Shown here: piece after piece, positions 31,243-42,694 of the stretch
How positions within the stretch are numbered: position 1 is the first letter of the stretch
How the letters are laid out: every line of letters starts with the position of its first letter
Assembly (NCBI GenBank): GCA_012490785.1
Contig: JAAXCT010000824.1
Location: 186,001-250,000, forward strand
Direction: 5' to 3'
Source of the DNA: Eragrostis nindensis
Taxonomy: Eukaryota; Streptophyta; Magnoliopsida; Poales; Poaceae
DNA length: 64,000 nucleotides
The notes under the pieces: model-generated
Databases searched by the model: none
What the model saw: only the letters and a program-made list of their open reading frames with translations
What the model was told of the DNA's origin: nothing
Translations under genes and position numbers: made by a program

Positions 31243-34200
31243 TGAGGAACCATGTTGAGATGTGCCATGGTTCTCGATGATGATGAGTAATTGACAACCG
31301 TGTTGATTTGAGTTGACATGAGGTTTGGGTTGAAATGCGGGACTTTGAGGGTTGCATAAGCATATGCATGATTATGTTTATGGCTAACCGAAGTTGGTGC
31401 AGGTGTTGGGATGATTGGCGGAGAAGGAAACGTGTTTGCTTGTCTAATGATGTGTAGGTCAATGGAGTCAATTTGATGGTCGATGGCAGGAGGATCGGGA
31501 GGACCAAGCGAAGGGTCCCGACGGGCTGGGATCGAGGAGGCTTGGGTCCGGGCGATCGAGAGGCCGGGTGAGGTCAAGGGTGATCCACACCGTACACGTG
31601 GCGGACAAGAAGCACGGAGGGTTTCGCGGTTTGGCCTCAAAACCGTGGAGGTGATGAAGACGGTGTGTTGACCAAGGTCAAGAGGCGAACGGGAGGCCGG
31701 TGCAAGTGAAGGGTCCCGACGGGCTGGGACCGAGGAGACTTGATGGCGAGGTTCGCGGGACGAGGTGACACGCGTCGACATCGAGATGGTTTCCCGGTTT
31801 GGCCTCAAAACCGGTGGTCGACGGTTTCCCGGTTTGGCCTTAAAACCGGCAGTGGTGGTTTCCCGGTTTATGCCTCAAAACCGGCGGTGGACGGTTTCCC
31901 GGTTTGGGCCTCAAAACCGGTGGTGGAAGTCGCGCTTTGAGAAGCGTGCAAGGTGGTTTCCCGGTTTAGGCCTCAAAACCGGCGGCGACGGATGGAGGTG
32001 CATGTGGCACCATCGTGGAGGTGGCTTCGAGGTGAAGCTACGGTGTGAAGGCCCCGACGGCGTTCGGGCGAAGGAGAAAAAGTTGGACGGAAACGCCCTT
32101 ATGTGTTGTATGGGTGTGTTGTAGTGTGAGGGGCATTTCCGGGATGTGGAAATGTCCAAGAGGATAAGGTGAGGGGGCTGGTTGGCTGCCCTCCCTTGAG
32201 CCTTTCATTTGAGTTGTAGGAAGAGGGCTTGAGAGAGGAGAGAAGAGCGGAGAGAAGAGAGGAGATGGCTCTTTGATTGAGCTTGTTGTCATCCTAAGCT
32301 TTGAGTTGGCTAGGAGTGGCTTGAACACTACATCGTTGAGTAATACAAAGTCCAATTCCTGCTCAAATCTTGTTCCTCATTCGAAATCCCGATTTCTTAT
32401 TTTCTCTATTTTCGGAGTCATTTTTCGGTGGATTTCTGTCGTCGATCTTGCTGTGATTTGGGTCGGATTTTCATAGGGCTTCGGGTGCTAGGACATGTGA
32501 GTAATGATCTGTGTCATCTATTGATGGATTCCACTCACGAGCACTTGTGATTTTGAGATTTCCCGAGATTTCCCCATTTGCTAGGGTTTCCCGAAATTCC
32601 TGAAATTGTGCTTAGAATCTCAATATTTTTGGATGCTCTCAGTTGGAATAGATCACCGATTATGGGACGAGGCTGTAGATTTACTCGCGTGATTTTTAGA
32701 GGTGCTTCGATTGGGTTATGGTGATTCTTCTGTGAAGCGCATACTGCAGTTCTTCCCGTCTGTGCTCCGCTCTCATGTCGCCCTGCCTCGGTTTCGTCTT
32801 GATTTCTTTGGCTGGGTTCTTGGGATTTGCCGGTTCAATTTGTCTTTGACTGAGCTGCATCGAATATTCAACTGACAATTTTCCGGCTCTTCAGTTCAGT
32901 TACTTTGGCTCTATTGTGCTTGTTCAGTTCGTTTCCTTTGACAGGTCTCGCAGCTCATTTTGTTTGTTTCCCTGCTGTGTGATCTTGGCATAGCTACTAG
33001 TAGCAGCAGCACAAGCTCGACAAGGATTGCACAATCACAGCAGCAGACTGCTTTGGCTTTGTTCTTGTGATGTTTGCTTGCAGGTTTAAACTCTGAAGAA
33101 AAGGAGAGGAGCATGGGCTGGTACTGAACTTCATCGATTCAGCAGAGTAAAGCAACAAGCTCTGGTCTCAGGCTAGCATCTCTTCAGGACTGCATATTTC
33201 TTTACGCCTGCACCAGCAATGTTTGTATCTGCTCTGACTTCCGTTTTCCAATTTCAATGGAATGAGCTATGGTCGGCAAGCTCTGAACTTTTACTCTGAA
33301 TGTTGCCTGTACCTGCAATAACCTCTATTTCCTGCATGACTGATTAGTTTTCTATCAGTGGGTCTGTTGCTAAAATAATCTTTGTTTATCACCTGATGTC
33401 GTATCTTGGTTAATTAGCTTAAACTAGCTTTTCTTGTCTGTTGTGCTCTTAGTAGCGACACTACCACAGCCTGTTGCTCGCAAGTCTCCCAGTAAATCAT
33501 CTTTGCATCTGCAGCTAGGAAATTAGTGTGGCGTGTTTCTCTTTTTACTGCTGTACTGAACTGATGATCATAGTGGAGCTCTGTAGCATGTTACAGTGAT
33601 AACAGTCTTTGCATATCTGCTGGCTGTAGCTCTTATCAATCGTTGCTCCTGCAGGTTGCTGTAGCTTGCATTGCTTTTTATTTTCTCATATCTAGTACTG
33701 ATCGGAGTTGCACCTGTTCATGTATGCATGACTGCAGTTCAAGCACTAGTTAAATATTCCTTTGCTTGCTAGTTGTTGTGAACTGTCTCTTTGTCGAACA
33801 GTAGCAGTGCAAGTTTTAACATTTGTTTGCAAGGTCTTCTCGAAGCTCTATCTCAGTTCACGAGCAGTTCAGTTTGGTTTCAGAGTGAAATATACCAGCT
33901 AGTTTTGCTCTGTTTATTTCTTCACTGCTTCGATAAGCTTGCTTGTGCTTTTATCTGTTGCCTGTGCTGTTTCTCTAGAAACTGTAGCAGCTCCAGAACA
34001 CTTTGTTTTTCCGGCATTTACAACAGAGTTTGAGGCATCTTTATTGCATAGCAGCAGTCTGTGTTTTGCTTTCGCATCACTTTGAGATATTTCTTAACAC
34101 ATTCCTATGGTCAGTATCTCCGTTGTGACTACGAGATCATGGTGTGTTTCGTCGAGAGGTGCGTCGGGTGAAAAATAGGAAAGGCCATTCGTTTCGCAAG

Positions 34201-34254
34201 AAATTTGTGAAGGCGCCTATTCACCCCCCCTCTAGTCGCCTTCTCGGTCCTTCA
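31243..34254 (+). mobile_element. Solo LTR, 3,012 bp, in exon 4 of ABCB-C
   Basis: Begins TGAGGAACC and ends GGTCCTTCA, so it has the TG...CA ends of an LTR. It is flanked by the perfect 5-bp duplication GGCTA (31238-31242 and 34255-34259). No gag-pol, primer-binding site or second LTR was found inside, and the beginning does not recur within it, so a solo LTR is the best reading. The last 50 bases (CTATTCACCCCCCCTCTAG) are of a kind common at grass LTR ends. The length suggests a Ty3/Gypsy family with long LTRs, an inference only. Confidence 0.85.
31622..31985 (+). repeat. Palindromic CCGGTTT...AAAACCGG repeats in the LTR
   Basis: Six imperfect copies of CGGTTTGGCCTCAAAACCG, at about 31623, 31791, 31823, 31859, 31892 and 31956. 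Each is partly self-complementary. Most are preceded by GGTTTCC. A second direct repeat, GGGTCCCGACGGGCTGGGA, occurs at about 31505 and 31708. Confidence 0.8.
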
Positions 34255-34669
34255 GGCTACAACACGCAGGTAAACACTCTTTAATTAGTTGGTTTTTAAT
34301 TGATATAATAGTACATGCGACTGGTCTTTTTAATTTTTTGGAAAAAGTGAAAACTATGCATGCTGTATGTCATCAGTTATTAAAAATAGAAAGGAATAGT
34401 AACTAAGAATATTATTATGTTTGAAGTATGCTTACTAAGTTCATATGTCCGTCCTCACCAAAAAAAAAAGTTCATATATACAGAAATGTAAGCCTCTTTC
34501 GGCTTAGTTAAATCTATTTTTTTTAAAATGAATTGGTACTAATAGTAAAAAAAATTCAGACCGAACGCGTAAAATGAGGATATGTTCATCTGAACCTAAG
34601 TAATAACTTTTATATTCAAAATAAATTTTTTGTGAGTAAAATTAATAGTAAAAAATTCAGATTGAATGT

Positions 34670-35130
34670 GGTCTCTAAACTTGTTTTAGAGTGTCACATA
34701 GGTCCTTAAATTCTCAAAATGAATACTCAGGTCACATAGTAATTTGTTAAGGCGTGTCATCTAGGTCCAAAGTTTTGAAAATACTCATATAATTGCTTAC
34801 GTAGGTAGCTGCTCACTTAACTTGACTCTTTTACTTTTTATTCCTCAAATTAGTATAACCATCATAATTCGTGATAGAGAACATTCTTTCCCTATCTCAC
34901 TCTTTGGTCATGGATAAAAGGACGATAAGCCATCACAATTCATACTAGAGAACGTTCTTTGACTACATCAGTGCTTGGCCATGGATAAAAGGACGGCAAG
35001 CCATGCCCTAAAAGTAGCCACATCAATAACAAATTGGTATTTTTTGAATCTATTTTAAGAGTTACGGATCTAGATGACACCTTGAGAAAAACAGCCGAGG
35101 CATTTTACTCTTTATTTGCAGACCAGAATT
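34670..35130 (+). repeat. Dispersed non-coding repeat in intron 4 of ABCB-C
   Basis: Shares TAGGTCC...AAGTTTTGAAAATAC, CTGCTCACTTAACTTGA, TCACAATTCATACTAGAGAA and CATGGATAAAAGG with intron 4 of ABCB-G (55960-56300) and, more weakly, with 19192-19395 and 20540-20870. The intron copies are homologous by gene descent. The intergenic ones suggest an old mobile repeat of unknown class. Confidence 0.5.
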
Positions 35131-35829
35131 TTCTTTTTTTTTGCATATTTATAAACTAGAACCTGTATACTGGTAGAGTAGAAAAAGGTTTAAGTGGTTT
35201 TGTAAAGAATAAAACCCGTGTTTTAGTGTCAAATCGTGGATGGGATCCCGCCGGCACAAAAGCCGGCAGCCAATATCCCGCCGCGGCAGCGAGCGGTTGC
35301 TTCCTGCGAGGCATGCCGGTGTCGCGAGGAGGTGCAGGGCCGGTGGTTGCTTCCGTGGCGGCCATCTGACATTGATCTCGGCGGCAGTTGTTTCCCTTGT
35401 ATGGATCCCCCACCACCTCTCCTTTGTTGCCTGATTTTGGGATTTTAATCAGAGTGGTCCAATTATAAATTTGAAATGGAGGGAATCTTGCGTTTAAAAA
35501 CTTGTAGAAGTAACTATGCTCGATTCTTAGCAAATTCGATTACAAGTACTTACAGATTACTGCAATTGTTAACTCGTCGAGAAACAAGTTCAGTTTAATA
35601 TGTTCACGTCGCCCAAATTAAGGACCTTTCGAACTAGAATATTCTTGGGATGCTAAATAAAATGTGCCCTCCACTCTGTTACTAACCATGTCGGAGACTA
35701 AATGCAGGTGGGCGAGCGTGGTATCCAAATATCAGGAGGGCAGAAGCAGAGGATTGCTATCGCCAGAGCAATAGTGAAGTCACCCAAGATCCTGCTCCTC
35801 GATGAAGCAACCAGTGCATTGGACACTAA

Positions 35830-36164
35830 AGGGGTGTTCGTTTCAGGGGCTAAAATTTTAGCCCCTGTCACATCAAAGAGAATCTTGTTATTTAAGGGTA
35901 TTAAATAAAGTCTAATTATAAAACCTTTTTTAAATAGGTGCTAATTGACGAGATCTATCTAATGAGCCTAATTAATCTATGTTTTGCTACAGTGATGCTA
36001 CAGTAACCATCGTCTAATCGTGGCTTAATTACCCTCATTAGATTCGTCTCGCGAATTAGCCTAGGGCGTCTGCAATTAGTTTCATAATTAGACTTTATTT
36101 AATACTCCTAAATAACAAGATTATCTTTGGCTAAAATTTTAGCCAAAGAAACGAACACCCCCCC
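35830..36164. mobile_element. MITE in exon 5 of ABCB-C, about 335 bp
   Basis: Ends read GGGGTGTTCGTTTC at the left and, on the opposite strand, GGGGGGGTGTTCGTTTC at the right. Just inside each end is a CTAAAATTTTAG palindrome. It separates GACACTAA from AAGTCAGAGCG, the intact paralogs reading GACACTAAGTCGGAGCG. A TAA/CAA flank fits an aged PIF/Harbinger target duplication; a hAT origin is not excluded. Confidence 0.75.
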
Positions 36165-39100
36165 AAGTCAGAGCGTATCGTACAAGCTAGATGCGCTCAA
36201 ACTGGCTTCTGTGGGCCGTTCAACTATTGTCATTGCTCATCGCCTCTCCACTATCCGAACTGCTGATACGATTGCGGTTATGCAGTCTGCTGAAGTCAAG
36301 GAGTTGGGCTCTCATGACGAGCTCATCGCCAATGAGATCGGCCTCTACACATCTCTTGTTCGTCTCCAGCAGATGGGTGAAGCTACCGTGGTCAGTGGAA
36401 CTGGTGATACATTTGCTGAAGTAGCGCAATCCAGCAGCCATAGCATGAGCGAGAGGTCCTCTTCAGCCGGAGAGTCGCCCTCCGCACGATCAATAGTTGA
36501 TGCTCGAGATGATGACAACAACAATAATAAGAAGCCAAAGCTCCCTGCGCCATCGTTCCAAAGGCTACTGATGTTGAATGCACCAGAGTGGAAATTTGCT
36601 CTGACCGGAAGCTTTAGTGCAGCTATGTATGGAGGCATACAGCCGGTATTTGCTTATGGGATGGGCAGCATGTTCTCGGTCTACTTCTTGACCGATCATG
36701 CAGAAATCAAGGCCCAAAAAAAGATTTACACCCTTCTCTTTGTTGCTCTTGCAGTGGCCTCATTCCTGCTAAACATGGGGCAACATTACAGCTTCGGCGC
36801 CATGGGGGAGTATCTTACCAAGAGGGTCAGGGAGCAGATGCTCAAAAGGATCCTCACTTTCGAGATCGGGTGGTTTGACCGTGTCGACAACTCTAGTGGT
36901 GCTATCTCCTCACAACTTGCCAATGATGCCAATGTTGTAAGTATTGTTAAGTTTGTTAATATGCTTGGAAAAGAAATAATACCCAATCAGAAATAGTAAT
37001 ATCATATCTGTTGCAGGTGAGGTTCCTCGTGGGTGATCGAATGGCTCTTGTGATCCAGACTGTTTCTGCAGTGTTCATATCTTGCACGATGGGTCTTGTC
37101 ATCTCATGGCATCTGGCCCTCGTCATGATAGCAACTCAACCTCTCACCATCATCAGCTTCTACTCTCGTCGTGTCTTACTGAAGAGCATGTCAAAGAAAT
37201 CGATGCAGGCACAGTCTGAGAGCAGCAAGCTAGCTGCTGAGGCTGTTTCCAACCTTTGCACCATCACCACCTTCTCATCTCAGGACCGCATCCTAGGCTA
37301 CTTTTATGAAACGCAGGATGGGCCACGCAAGGAAAGCATCCGACAATCGTGGTTTGCAAGGCTTGTTCTTGGCACCGCCACATGCCTCATGTCGTGCACA
37401 ATGGCCCTCGACTTCTGGTATGGTGGCAAGCTCATTGCTAAACATCGCATTACTTCGAAAGCATTCTTTCAATCCTTCATGATTCTAGTAAGCACTGGAC
37501 GTGTGATCGTGGACGCGGGCAGCATGACAACAGATCTTGCTAAGGGCACTGATGCAGTTGCCTCCGTGTTTGCTGTTCTTGATCGGGTAACAGAAATTGA
37601 CCCTACAGTCCTGATGGATACAAGCCAAAGAAACTCAATGGGAACATAGAGATTTGTGGAGTTGATTTTGCATACCCATCAAGGCCAGATGTGCTCATCT
37701 TCAAGGGCTTCTCTTTGAGCATACAACAAGGCAAGTCAACAGCTATTATTGGGCAAAGTGGTTCTGGAAAGTCAACCATCATCGGGCTTATAGAGCGGTT
37801 CTACGACCCACTTAAAGGGGTGGTAAAGATTGACGACAGAGATATAAAAACATACAATCTCCGAGCCTTACGACAACACATTGGGCTGGTTAACCAGGAG
37901 CCAACCCTGTTTGCAGGAACCATTAGAGAGAATATCATGTACGGCATAGAGACAGCAAGTGAGGCAGACATGGAGAATGCGGCGAGGACCGCTAATGCAC
38001 ACGATTTCATTAGCAGCCTCGAGGATGGTTACAACACATGGTGTGGTGAGCAAGGTATTCAGCTGTCTGGAGGGCAGAAGCAGCGTATTGCCATCGCCCG
38101 TGCCATCCTAAAGAACCCTTCTATCTTGCTGCTGGATGAAGCTACAAGCGCGCTGGACAGCCTGTCCGAGAGAGCAGTCCAGGAGGCGCTGGAGCGGGTG
38201 ATGGTTGGCAGAACGAGTGTAGTAGTGGCGCATAGGCTGAGCACTATCCAGAGTTGTGACCTGATCGCCGTGCTTGACAGAGGAGTTATCGTGGAAGAGG
38301 GCACACACTCATCCCTCATGGCCGAAGGCTCCTCTGGGACATACTTTGGGTTGGTTAGCTTGCAGCATGGAGACAATCAGCACTGAAGTTTTTTTTTTTT
38401 TCATGACAACAGGGAAGCACTTTGAAAAGTTTCAGCTATTCGCTGATGATTTGCCATTTGGATTTGAGCTGCAAGTACTGCTGTTTCTCTGAAAAGTTTG
38501 GATGTGAGCTGCAAGTGCTGCTGTTTCTGAAAAGTGCTTGCCAGGCTCATTTAGACTTAAGTACTACCTTTAATTTAACTCTATAATAGATTCACCGTTC
38601 CATGTGATCATTTGATTGAGTTACAAGTGAGGACCGGACCCTTTTAAATATTAAGTTATGTCTTACATCTTGCTTGACGGCTTTCTAAATATTTTCACTA
38701 TCTAGATATTTTTCTAGATATAAGACAACTATCTAGACTTGAGCTAGCTTTCTGTCACATATCTAGATATCTATTACATGTTGTACCGTATATCTTCTGT
38801 CCTAACGACAGCAATAAACTATTATTACGAAGCTAGCATCATTGAAAGTTGTTTAGCTAGTCGTCAGCATCGTCTCCTTTCTTCTTTATCTTCCTCACAC
38901 TTTTACACAAAGTAAGCAAATGGTGTCCACATGGAGAAGCAACACCAGCCAAAATGGCATGGCAAGGAAGGTGTCGTAGTCGAAGTGGTGGCTCCCTCCT
39001 TCATCACAATCCCATATTGTGGGCTGATTCACGCTGTGACTCACTGATCGAACAAGCCATTGCACCTAGTGGATGGCGTGCCAAATTAAAAATAGCACCG

Positions 39101-40078
39101 CCAAATCTATCTAACCAAACCATAGTAGGAGTTCAAAGAATACCCACGATCGATTATATGGACACACAGCTTTCCAGCAAAGAAGGCGGATGAAGTTTAA
39201 CTAAAATGAAAAATGCACGCCATCCATCTGATATAGGGAGAAGAAGCCACTAATGAGACAGCGGGCACACGCATCCATCCACCGGTGATACGAAGTCATG
39301 GCATCGAGGAGAAGGTGACCGAGGCGTTGCCTTGAGGAGGCATACACCGTCGTGGGAATTGCCGCTCGTGTTGGAAAGCTGAAGGTCGAGGCGTCTCTCC
39401 CATCGATCGAGGCCGGTTGAGGTGCCGTTTCCTCTTGTCACAGAATGGAGCGGTGCTGTTGAGCGCGGGGCGAGGGACAAAGTGGGAAAGACACGGGGCT
39501 GCCTCTCCGACCGCTACAGGCAATGGTTTCCTTCTTGTAGATAACCGGACTAAATGGGATTTTTTATTTTCAATCTTTTTCATTCATATATTTTAGTAAC
39601 ATCACATGGCAAACCTATATTTCCATGTTCAGGACCGTTTGGTAATGCCCAATACCTCACTCAAGCCAAACTGAATGGCATGACTGTCATGCACGACATG
39701 CCAACCATGTGAGAAAGATGGTTGACCTTATTGGCCAGTTGGTCACGTCAGTAAGCCCTCGTGTGACCGTCGGAGTCACGCCAATCTATTTAACGCGACT
39801 GAGTGGTACTTGGTGCATGCCGAACCTCCTCCCTCCCTCGTCGTCCCCATTATCTTACACGGATTGGTCGGGGAGAGCTCGGCGTCATCGCCCCTACATC
39901 CCCAACCTCAAATCGAGCCTGGGATGGGGTTCAATACACCTCCACTAGAGGAATTTTTTTAGGCCATCCATTAGAGGAAAATTTGATCCAAAAAATCATT
40001 AAAGTTTTCCACCTATAGGGAATGAAACAAGTCACTTAAAAAATGGAAGAAACATGTCATTCATGTTACTACTTGCTA

Positions 40079-40318
40079 CCTCTATTCCAAAATAAATTAT
40101 TTTCTAGAATTGGTCGTCATACAAACTTAAAGTTGACTGACTTTATAGATAAGAATATCAACATCTACAACACCAAATGAATACACTGAAAAAAAAATAT
40201 AGTTTGTTGTGAATCTAATGGTATACTAATTTGATATCGTACAAACTTGATCAAACTTAAGACGTTCTAAATTAGAACAATTTTAATAAATATAAAGTTA
40301 TTTTGGAGGCGGAGGGGG
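40079..40318. mobile_element. Stowaway MITE, 240 bp, TA target duplication
   Basis: The left end CCTCTATTCCAAAATAA and right end TTATTTTGGAGGCGGAGGGGG are inverted repeats of the Stowaway type. TA flanks both (40077-40078, 40319-40320). The interior is AT-rich and non-coding. Confidence 0.85.
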
Positions 40319-41829
40319 TAAAATTGAGTACTTGGGGACTCTTTTGACTTTAGCGTTCGATGGAACGAATTGATCGCTATATCTTGCCGTCGTTTGCATG
40401 GACCAGGGGTGCAGCATGCCAGCTGCCTAGTAAAGATATGGAACGGTTTTTTTTTTTTTTTTGAAATCTTTAAACGATCAGCACCTCTGTCTTTTTATCA
40501 TCCTGTTGAGTGGACAACAATTGAATTGTATAGTTGATTAGGTCGTGTGATATAAAGATGCAGAAAAAGGCGATGGGGGTAAAGTATATCTGAAGCACAT
40601 AAGCAGTCCATGTGAAGTTGGTAGGTCGCCGTTTTGCTAGCAAACAACAGCGCTGCTGCTACGCAACGCGACCATCCTGCATTTCGCACACACGGTAGGT
40701 TCCATGGCTGGAGGGTCTATGTCCTTGATCTCTGGCATGATGTGTAGCAATGAAGACCTTCTCAAGCTCGGATTGCGAAATGCACAGTTACGGGAGGAAC
40801 AGCGAGAAACAATAAGTTAGAAGTGGAAAGGAGGGCCTAAATCAAAAGTCGTCCTCTTTGCCTAGGTCCCCTATGCACGAAAAGATTCTAACAGCAGAAA
40901 ATTTACAAAAGGAGGTGGGACAACTACCCAAATTTGCATATTGAATGCGAGTATACACTGCAAGTGGCACATCAGGTTTGTTCATAGCTTCATTTTTACA
41001 TGATACGAGAAGCAAGTCACAAGGTTTCGCTGAAGTTGCAGAATGGTTCCCAATCAATAACAGCGTAGAGTCGGTGAGAAGAAAGCACTGACAGGCTGAC
41101 AGCAGTGATATTCTGCTTCTACTCATGGTGGAATGTGTGAAAAAGAATCAGAAGAATTTTTCAGGGAGGGCAGAAGGACCACTTACAGTTAACTTTCATG
41201 GAGATGGACTTCCGTCAGATGGCCTTTAAAGGGGACCAAGAAGCTCAATGATTGGCTAACTGTTTTTTCCTTTATCTGTTTTCCTTTTGTGCTTTGCCAT
41301 TTCTGTCTTTTTTCCCACCATTTTTCGATGTTGTATGCTCTCTGAAACCTCCTACAAGGGCTGCCTGCTTATGCCGTGTTGGTATTTCTTCCCAAAAGCT
41401 TTTACAATAGTGAACATCTTGATGCTTATGCCGACGGCTGCCTGCTCCCATCATCAAGATGCAACAAAATACATCAACGAAAAAATACAACAAAATATGT
41501 GTGAATAGTGAATGATGTCATATATTGTTATTAAAAAATTAATTAGGAGTGAGACAATAAAAAAGAGAAAATCAGCTTGAATTTATGACACACAATCTGT
41601 TAGTATTCAAACATCAATTTATCTTTTTCGTTGTACCTTGTATTGGTATCTTGTGTACCTCAATTTTCTGTCATAGTAGATGATTCATGATTGTTTGCAC
41701 CATCTAACCACATTTTTGTTAAAAATTTTCATGCAGTATATAATATTTATTCCTCACTACAGTATCACAGATGCGTGTAACCCGTTTGTTTTTGCCATCC
41801 CTTAGCCCCCTTCACTTCACATGTACCTG

Positions 41830-42110
41830 GCCTTCTTTGGAACGCGGGATACTAAAAACATAGGAATAGAAAAAACACAAGATTGGAGTTGGCTATCAAG
41901 TGCAATCCTACATGAATTGGAAACACAGGAAAACTTCCTACCGAACGTTTGGATGCAACACAGGAAAAACATAGAAATTGAAAGAGAGAAATAGACTCAA
42001 AGAAAATATTCTAAGAGGTTGGACCTCTTGCTAGAATTCCTCCAAAATCTGATATGTAGGAGGCAGTCCATAGAAATTTCATAGGGGAGCACAATCCTTT
42101 GTTCCAAATA
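41830..42110. mobile_element. MITE candidate with TTTGGAAC termini
   Basis: Left end CTTTGGAACGCGGGA and right end CTTTGTTCCAAAT (reverse ATTTGGAACAAAG) are partly inverted. The interior CATAGGAATAGAAAAAACAC and CCTACATGAATTGG is of the kind seen in abundant grass MITEs that start TTTGGAACGCAGGA. No clean target duplication was found. Confidence 0.35.
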
Positions 42111-42154
42111 GGATTTCAATATTACATAATTCCTTCATTTTTCCTTTGTTTCGA

Positions 42155-42181
42155 GGGGGGGGGGGGGGGGGGGGGGGGGGG
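42155..42181 (+). repeat. Poly-G tract, 27 bases
   Basis: Uninterrupted G run. It yields poly-Pro in the overlapping minus frame and is a likely place for length error in assembly. Confidence 0.9.
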
Positions 42182-42528
42182 TTGGGGTTGAGGTTCATAT
42201 CACACACATCCATATGATATGATGCTCCGACCACGTGGTTAGGATCAAATCTTCTGAGCTGGAGTTTTTTTTTTCGAAAAGAATTGTAGCGTTGAGAACC
42301 GGTAGAACAAGAGGAGGAAGAAAGATGAGCGGACTCAGCGGCGACGGGACCGTAGAAGTCAGGTAGCGCGGTTGTAGTTTCATAATGGATTCGTAACATT
42401 TCCTTCGTATACTTGTAGCAGGGTCCTATTTTTTGCTTTTTGGAGCAAGGCCCTAGTATACTTTGGGACTTGGTGCTTCGGCGTCCGGCCGATGGTGACG
42501 CTTCGCCAGGCGCCACGCCTTTCGCACG

Positions 42529-42537
42529 CTTTATAAG
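42529..42537 (+). promoter_or_regulatory. Possible TATA box of ABCB-D
   Basis: CTTTATAAG lies about 160 bases before the ATG at 42695, a spacing similar to that in ABCB-A. No supporting element was identified. Confidence 0.35.
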
Positions 42538-42694
42538 ATATTAGATCTCTCCGACGGAAATAGACTAATTTAGTCGTTCGATGAAGTCAAAAATAAGAAG
42601 CAAAGGTTAGGGAATCTTGCGATCCGAGCAAGCTAGCCGTGCACTGGAGGTGGAGCATGCTAGCTAGCCTGCTTGTCTGCCTGACGACGGAGAC

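Larger units (their letters stand above)
29592..38386 (+). pseudogene. ABCB-C: full-length ABCB pseudogene with LTR and MITE insertions
   Basis: Exon equivalents are about 29592-29809, 29879-29933, 29999-30641, 30712-31242 plus 34260-34269, 35708-36936 and 37017-38386. They follow the six-exon plan of ABCB-A; without the insertion exon 4 is 541 nt, the same as in ABCB-A. The TMD and NBD motifs are recognisable. Lesions are: an exon-1 frame change between ATGGGTCGT (29592) and the FMSVLVHADA frame, a 3-kb solo LTR in exon 4 after LPQGY, a MITE in exon 5 after SALDTK, a small deletion just after it (VQ to LDALK, frame lost), and one missing base near 37600 in exon 6 (1,370 nt here against 1,371 in ABCB-G). 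No full protein can be made. The 3' end (NBD2) is still well conserved. Confidence 0.92.
38387..42694. other. Intergenic region between ABCB-C and ABCB-D
   Basis: The first 200 bases are 3' flank, with a doubled TTTGAGCTGCAAGT(A/G)CTGCTG. Around 38690-38770 are several TCTAGATAT motifs. Then come a Stowaway MITE (40079-40318), a MITE candidate (41830-42110) and a poly-G run (42155-42181). Frames near 39296-39583 (minus) and 42079-42516 (minus) are open but show no family features. No conserved ABCB upstream block is present, so ABCB-D has a different 5' flank from its relatives. Confidence 0.5.

Noticed and set aside
31622..31985. Regularly spaced palindromic repeats that could suggest a CRISPR array
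   Set aside because: The host is a plant nuclear genome, spacers vary in length, and the repeats lie inside an LTR.
38690..38790. TCTAGATAT-rich stretch as a possible LTR end or regulatory array
   Set aside because: Only a few irregular copies, no paired end and no target duplication.
39296..39583. Minus-strand frame of 95 codons
   Set aside because: No homologous blocks. Flanking sequence looks like repeat debris.
42079..42516. Minus-strand frame of 145 codons divergent from ABCB-D
   Set aside because: It depends on a 27-base G run for a poly-Pro stretch, overlaps a MITE-like region and matches nothing I recognise. Kept as unsupported.
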